From positions 1-56,860 of the forward strand of contig CAIRTR010000085.1 of NCBI GenBank assembly GCA_903881565.1: a DNA stretch of 56,860 nt. The letters are read 5' to 3'. The DNA comes from Oligoflexia bacterium (GTDB lineage Bacteria; Bdellovibrionota; UBA1018). The translations under genes were made by a program, and so were the position numbers. Positions 52,594 to 56,860 of this stretch are shown here, piece by piece. The first letter of the stretch is position 1; every line of letters starts with the position of its first letter. The notes beneath the pieces are model-generated. The model was not told the origin of the DNA and made no database searches. It saw only the letters and a program-made list of their open reading frames with translations.

Positions 52594-55110
52594 TTAAAAC
52601 CCAGCTCCGGCAGCACCAACGCCCGATTGAACGGTACCTAATCGCGTCGCTTCATTCACGATGCGGGTTGAAACAGCGTTACAGCTTGGACTCGCTTTGT
52701 TATCATATTCCGTGGATCTTCGAGCCTGCAGTTTCTGCAATACATCAGCAAAGCCTGCATCCTTTGGATTATCATCCACATTTTTTTGCGCTTTTGCGAT
52801 ATCTCGGTCGAGTGTAACAAGGCCTCCGCCTTTCTGTTGGCACGCCCGAATCCCTGAATCCAGTGAAGATTGCATATTTGCGATCTGCCCAGAATCTATT
52901 CCCGGAGTATCCCCGCTAATGGCCTGAACTGCCTCAGCCGCTTTAAAAAGCGAGGAATCCTTTTTTGAATCACACAAATCCTGAAGGTAAGCGCAATTTC
53001 CAGAGCTCACACTATCCACCGCCGACTGCAGCCGATCCACCGCGGACTTTACACTCGTACCCCGGCACTTCTGAATCGCGGCACTGATCCCAATCTCCGC
53101 ATCCCTTATCGTTTTTCGGTCGCCTGCAATCCCTGCCGTGACCGCGCCTACTCCATCGGTTGCATCATTTAAAAACGTACTTTGAGTATCAATCAACGGC
53201 GGTTGCATCGTTGCGGAAACCGCTTCAGTCACGTTCGTCGGCGTCTTGAGCAATCCCGTTTTATCATCGGCCGAAAGCTGCTCCCCTTTTCGGTAGCTCA
53301 CGGCCACTGAATTAGCTTCGGGATATCCAAGCCCCTTTAATTTTGAATTGAAGTCAGTAATCTGCTGAAGAAGTGCGGCGTTCTTACCTTTAAGCTGGGC
53401 GCCCGTAGAGTTCATGAATTGCGTGACCCCGTTATTGGACGCCGACACATAGTCAGTCTTATATTTTCCGAGCTTCTTGGATTCATTCTTGATGTAAGTC
53501 GACTGAGCCTCCAAGACTTTCTTACAACCAATTAAACTAAAACACTGATAATTAAGCGTCAGATCATTTGGGGCCGTATGATTATTAGGTGCAACCAGCA
53601 TCCCCTTGACCCCGACGTTTTTAGATTGAGAATCCAACATCAATCTTAAATTTGCCTGAAGATCCGTCACGCAACTCAGTTGTTTGTCGGGGGAGAGCGC
53701 GGTCTTCGCCCCCGTGGAAACGCAAGAGTCAATGTTCAACGAGGAAATCGTATTCGGATGCTCCATCCCGGTCATCGCCCGCATGCCACGGTTCCAAAGA
53801 GAAGAATACTTCTCCAGCAAATTTCCAATCGCGTTCTGATTTGAATCAGTATCACCAGAAACTGCGTTTTTTGTCATATCAGCGGTCCCTCCTGTAGCAG
53901 CGGTATCAACTTTATAAGAAGTTGAGGCCTCCGCGTAACAGGCACGCATGCGCTTGATCACGACGTCCTTTACCGCGGCCGTCATGGGCCCAAGGTTTGG
54001 AATATTAGCCGTAACTTTTGCTTCAAAATCCGAAAGACTTGTAATGCCCTTTTTATCTTTTTGAAACGCTGCCAACTCCTCTGGAGTTTGGGGTATGTCC
54101 TTTTGAGTAGGCATCAAGGAGTTAATTTTCTTAAACACCCCTGCCAAAGAACTCTTGGTTGAGGCCACTTTATCAGCCACGGGTCCGTTTGTTTGAACCT
54201 TGCCTAGTCCATCTTTCGGCAAATTTGTCTGCTCATACCGGCACAAAACATGATCGACAACTGATACAGAGTCTTTTTGAGCTAAATCGCAATGAAGATC
54301 CGTGGTGGCCTGATCAAAGAAACAATCGCGGGCACGCGCCGAAATCACTCGGGGTTTTGCCTCTTGGAGCATTTTTTTATGACTTTCAACTATGGCCTGT
54401 GCTGTTTTAATCTGCTGAGCTTCACCACGAAAAGCCTGCTGAGCCGCAGTCAAATCCTTGAGAACCGTATCGATCCCTTCGGCCCCATTGTCTTTGTTAC
54501 CTGCAATTCGTGCCAGCACTTCTTCTAATTGCGATTTACGATCATCTTCCATAGAAGTCAGGGTATCAAAATCTTTTTTATGAGCTGCAAAATTGGCATC
54601 CATCGCGCCGCGAATCCCCTGAAGGGCGTTATCAAGCTCAGTCGCAGCATTCTTCATACAAGCCACTTGGCTATTTAGGTTTTGAATCTGTCGATCCCGG
54701 CAGGACAACACGGAGTAAGCGCCAATAATTCTTGCTTTGTAGCACGCCGAAACGTTCTGAAGATCTGCAGGCATGGGGCAAACGAGTGAAGAGGCATCGG
54801 GAGGACTCGCCACCCCCGGGCAGACGGCCCCTGGAGCAACGGGAGCAGGAGCTGCCAAGTTTGCACAAAACGGATTTGAGGCCACCGAAGTAAACACGTC
54901 GATCGCGGCAGAAGCCATATCCGTGATCCCACCCGCAATGCCGGTACACGCGAGATTCACACCCTGCAAATTCAACGCAGTCATCGAGGCAGGAGGCGTG
55001 AGGCCAAATTGAGAAGGTAAGGATGAAGAAGTGGAACTATCGACGGCCCAAGATTGGATGCCTCCAAAAAAGACGCTCCCCACAACAAGAACAAAAAGGC
55101 TGATCTTCAC
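52594..55110 (-). CDS. Large secreted hypothetical protein (helical/coiled-coil-like)
   Basis: Signal peptide ISLFVLVVGSVFFGGIQSWA; 838 aa open frame rich in helical segments with scattered Cys. Confidence 0.75.
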   Translation of the reverse strand: MKISLFVLVVGSVFFGGIQSWAVDSSTSSSLPSQFGLTPPASMTALNLQGVNLACTGIAGGITDMASAAIDVFTSVASNPFCANLAAPAPVAPGAVCPGVASPPDASSLVCPMPADLQNVSACYKARIIGAYSVLSCRDRQIQNLNSQVACMKNAATELDNALQGIRGAMDANFAAHKKDFDTLTSMEDDRKSQLEEVLARIAGNKDNGAEGIDTVLKDLTAAQQAFRGEAQQIKTAQAIVESHKKMLQEAKPRVISARARDCFFDQATTDLHCDLAQKDSVSVVDHVLCRYEQTNLPKDGLGKVQTNGPVADKVASTKSSLAGVFKKINSLMPTQKDIPQTPEELAAFQKDKKGITSLSDFEAKVTANIPNLGPMTAAVKDVVIKRMRACYAEASTSYKVDTAATGGTADMTKNAVSGDTDSNQNAIGNLLEKYSSLWNRGMRAMTGMEHPNTISSLNIDSCVSTGAKTALSPDKQLSCVTDLQANLRLMLDSQSKNVGVKGMLVAPNNHTAPNDLTLNYQCFSLIGCKKVLEAQSTYIKNESKKLGKYKTDYVSASNNGVTQFMNSTGAQLKGKNAALLQQITDFNSKLKGLGYPEANSVAVSYRKGEQLSADDKTGLLKTPTNVTEAVSATMQPPLIDTQSTFLNDATDGVGAVTAGIAGDRKTIRDAEIGISAAIQKCRGTSVKSAVDRLQSAVDSVSSGNCAYLQDLCDSKKDSSLFKAAEAVQAISGDTPGIDSGQIANMQSSLDSGIRACQQKGGGLVTLDRDIAKAQKNVDDNPKDAGFADVLQKLQARRSTEYDNKASPSCNAVSTRIVNEATRLGTVQSGVGAAGAGF

Positions 55111-55231
55111 GATATTAAGTCCCCCTCAAACTACTATTGTACCTAGGGGATTTGGGTTTTGGAATAGTTAATTCACAGAAAACACGAAGAATTACGGCTT
55201 AGTAACGCACTGCGATATAACTCGTCGAAAC

Positions 55232-56302
55232 TTAAGCTTTTTCCGAAGCCACCTCGCGGATCACGCGCGCGATACTTTGCTCCGTTGGCACACTGGCCGC
55301 CTCTAAAACGTCGGCTAAACCAACGCCTGGAACGAATTCGCCGGCCACTAACCTGGGCGGGGCTTCGAGCTCATAGAACAGCTCTTCAACCGTTCTTCTG
55401 ATCAAATGCTCCCCAAAATTCGTGACTTCGGTGTCTTCGTTCACAAAAACCGCGCGTCCCGTTTTTCGAATGCTCTCTGAGATCATTTTCCAATCATAGG
55501 GCCACAGCGTTCGAAGGTCGATCACTTCGACCGACACACCCTCACCCTCTAACAGCTCTGCAACCTTCACGCACAAGGGTATCGTGCGGCCATAACTGAC
55601 CACGCTCACATGAGCGCCTTCACGTAGCCTGCGGCCTTCTCCTAGAGGTACTGTGTAATCCGTTAGGCCTTCGGGCCAACGTGGCTGCCACTTCGAGCGA
55701 TCCCCCAAAGGTGCATCGATTCGCTCCTTAAGCTCCCGCTCACCTTCAGGCGTAAGCTCCGGCTCGCCCGGAATCTGATCTAGACCTCGCACCCGAAGCA
55801 ACGCCTTGGGCTTGAGATACATCGTGGGGTTGGGATCTTTCAAACAGGCAATCATGAGACCATAAGCATCCAGCGGATTTGAAGGCATCACGATCTTCCA
55901 ACCCGGAATATGGGTCATCGTCGCATCAAAAGAATGCGAGTGATAAATCGAGCCTCGGATCCCGCTTCCCACCGGCGTCATCACCGTCATGGGCAGGTTC
56001 CAATCCCCGTTGGTGGCCCAACACGAATTGCCCGCAAGTTTGAGCAAGTCGATCGTATTATAAATGTAATCGCAAAACTGAATCTCCGCCACCGACCTGC
56101 ACCCGCTCATCGCAAGCCCCATGGCCGCGCCAATAATCCCTCGCTCATCCAGTGGCGAGTTCCAACTTGTTTTCAGACCTTGAGTCACGGTAAAAACGCC
56201 GCCCAATGGAGGCCCCACGTCTTCGCCAAAAATATCTGTCACCCCCAAATGGGTTTCACCATAATGAAGGGCCATCCTAATTGCTTGCGCGAGCGTTGCC
56301 AT
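55232..56302 (-). CDS. 2-oxoacid dehydrogenase E1 beta subunit (branched-chain-like)
   Basis: FGEDVGPPLGGVFTVTQGL, DERGIIGAAMGLAMSG, AEIQFCDYIYNTID, YHSHSFDATMTHIPGWKIVMPSNPLDAYGL, transketolase C-terminal domain. Confidence 0.9.
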   Translation of the reverse strand: MATLAQAIRMALHYGETHLGVTDIFGEDVGPPLGGVFTVTQGLKTSWNSPLDERGIIGAAMGLAMSGCRSVAEIQFCDYIYNTIDLLKLAGNSCWATNGDWNLPMTVMTPVGSGIRGSIYHSHSFDATMTHIPGWKIVMPSNPLDAYGLMIACLKDPNPTMYLKPKALLRVRGLDQIPGEPELTPEGERELKERIDAPLGDRSKWQPRWPEGLTDYTVPLGEGRRLREGAHVSVVSYGRTIPLCVKVAELLEGEGVSVEVIDLRTLWPYDWKMISESIRKTGRAVFVNEDTEVTNFGEHLIRRTVEELFYELEAPPRLVAGEFVPGVGLADVLEAASVPTEQSIARVIREVASEKA

Positions 56303-56860
56303 TTACCAGGTTCTCCCTTTTTGGCCTGCGTAGGTGTTATCATAGATGCTTGCAGGATCAGGCGCAGGTTCGATGCGCACACTTTGGGAGAGCGCCAGGA
56401 ACTCCGCCTCAAAATCGTCCTTAACTTTCTGGGCGTCTGATTTTTTGAGGAGGCCGCTTTTAATTAATTTCTCTTCAAAAGCTGCGATTGGATCCGGCTC
56501 TTTAGGATCCAGGTTTGCACCGCTGGCTGAGCTGTGGCCATACATGCGTGACACCCGAGCCTCGAGCAAAAAGGGCTTACGCTCTTTGCGTACGTAGGCC
56601 ATCGCATCGCTTAAAGCCGAATGCGACTCCTCAACATCAAGCCCATTGATGGTCTGCGTCTTCATTCCAAAGGCTTTCCCGCGATCCGCAATATTCTTCT
56701 CCCCGTGCTGCGTGCTGCCTGAAGTTGAAATCCCCCAACCGTTATTGGTCACGATAATCAAAATCGGAAGCTCTTTGCCAGGACGCGACGCCCAAACCAG
56801 ACACGAAGCAAAATCCCCTTCAGCGGTTCCTGCATCCCCCCCGTTGACGATCGTGATACC
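56303..56860 (-). CDS. 2-oxoacid dehydrogenase E1 alpha subunit, C-terminal part (runs off right edge)
   Basis: Frame is open to 56860: GITIVNGGDAGTAEGDFASCLVWASRPGKELPILIIVTNNGWGIST...; TAA directly abuts the E1 beta ATG. The ORF-track start at 56761 is an internal TTG. Confidence 0.88.
   Translation of the reverse strand, partial: GITIVNGGDAGTAEGDFASCLVWASRPGKELPILIIVTNNGWGISTSGSTQHGEKNIADRGKAFGMKTQTINGLDVEESHSALSDAMAYVRKERKPFLLEARVSRMYGHSSASGANLDPKEPDPIAAFEEKLIKSGLLKKSDAQKVKDDFEAEFLALSQSVRIEPAPDPASIYDNTYAGQKGRTW

Noticed and set aside
1-56860. Search by eye for CRISPR arrays, transposases, integrases, toxin-antitoxin or restriction systems
   Set aside because: None recognised among the ORF translations; the HNH proteins were not accompanied by methylase, integrase or antitoxin genes.
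56761-56860. GDA instead of GDG in the E1 alpha TPP motif (GGDAGTAEGDF...NN) as evidence of inactivity
   Set aside because: The rest of the motif (EGDF and NN) is intact and the gene is truncated by the window; a conservative change here is not enough to claim loss of function.

Overview
Chromosomal window from a probable Bdellovibrionota/deltaproteobacterial-type genome. This lineage is inferred from gene content only. It is almost fully coding, with no CRISPR array, IS element or prophage seen. Left part: a Calx-beta lipoprotein (3' truncated, absent from the ORF track), a tRNA with CAT anticodon, a SWIM-SNF2 helicase, an aldo/keto reductase, a large subtilase-like protein whose catalytic Ser and oxyanion Asn both appear replaced by Asp, motB-motA-flbD, and nrdR-nusB with orphan genes. 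It continues with a frameshifted secreted-protein gene, an HNH protein overlapping polA, an RDD protein, gmhA and trxA. Centre: a motor/envelope locus with one MotA/TolQ-like and two ExbD-like genes, converging on a gene set that resembles the Myxococcus Glt/Agl gliding machinery (FHA-TonB-like protein, small secreted protein, two TPR proteins, outer-membrane barrel). Right part: a tightly packed minus-strand directon purF-purC-purD::purN-PurS::purL-purQ-purH-purM-addB-addA that runs directly into the Glt-like genes. After that come a second HNH paralog, dapF, a large secreted protein and 2-oxoacid dehydrogenase E1 beta/alpha. Strongest leads are the Glt-like locus, the PurD-PurN fusion, the predicted pseudo-subtilase and the ~25 kb directon joining purine synthesis, AddAB and the Glt-like genes. 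All family calls are from reading motifs; no database search was run.
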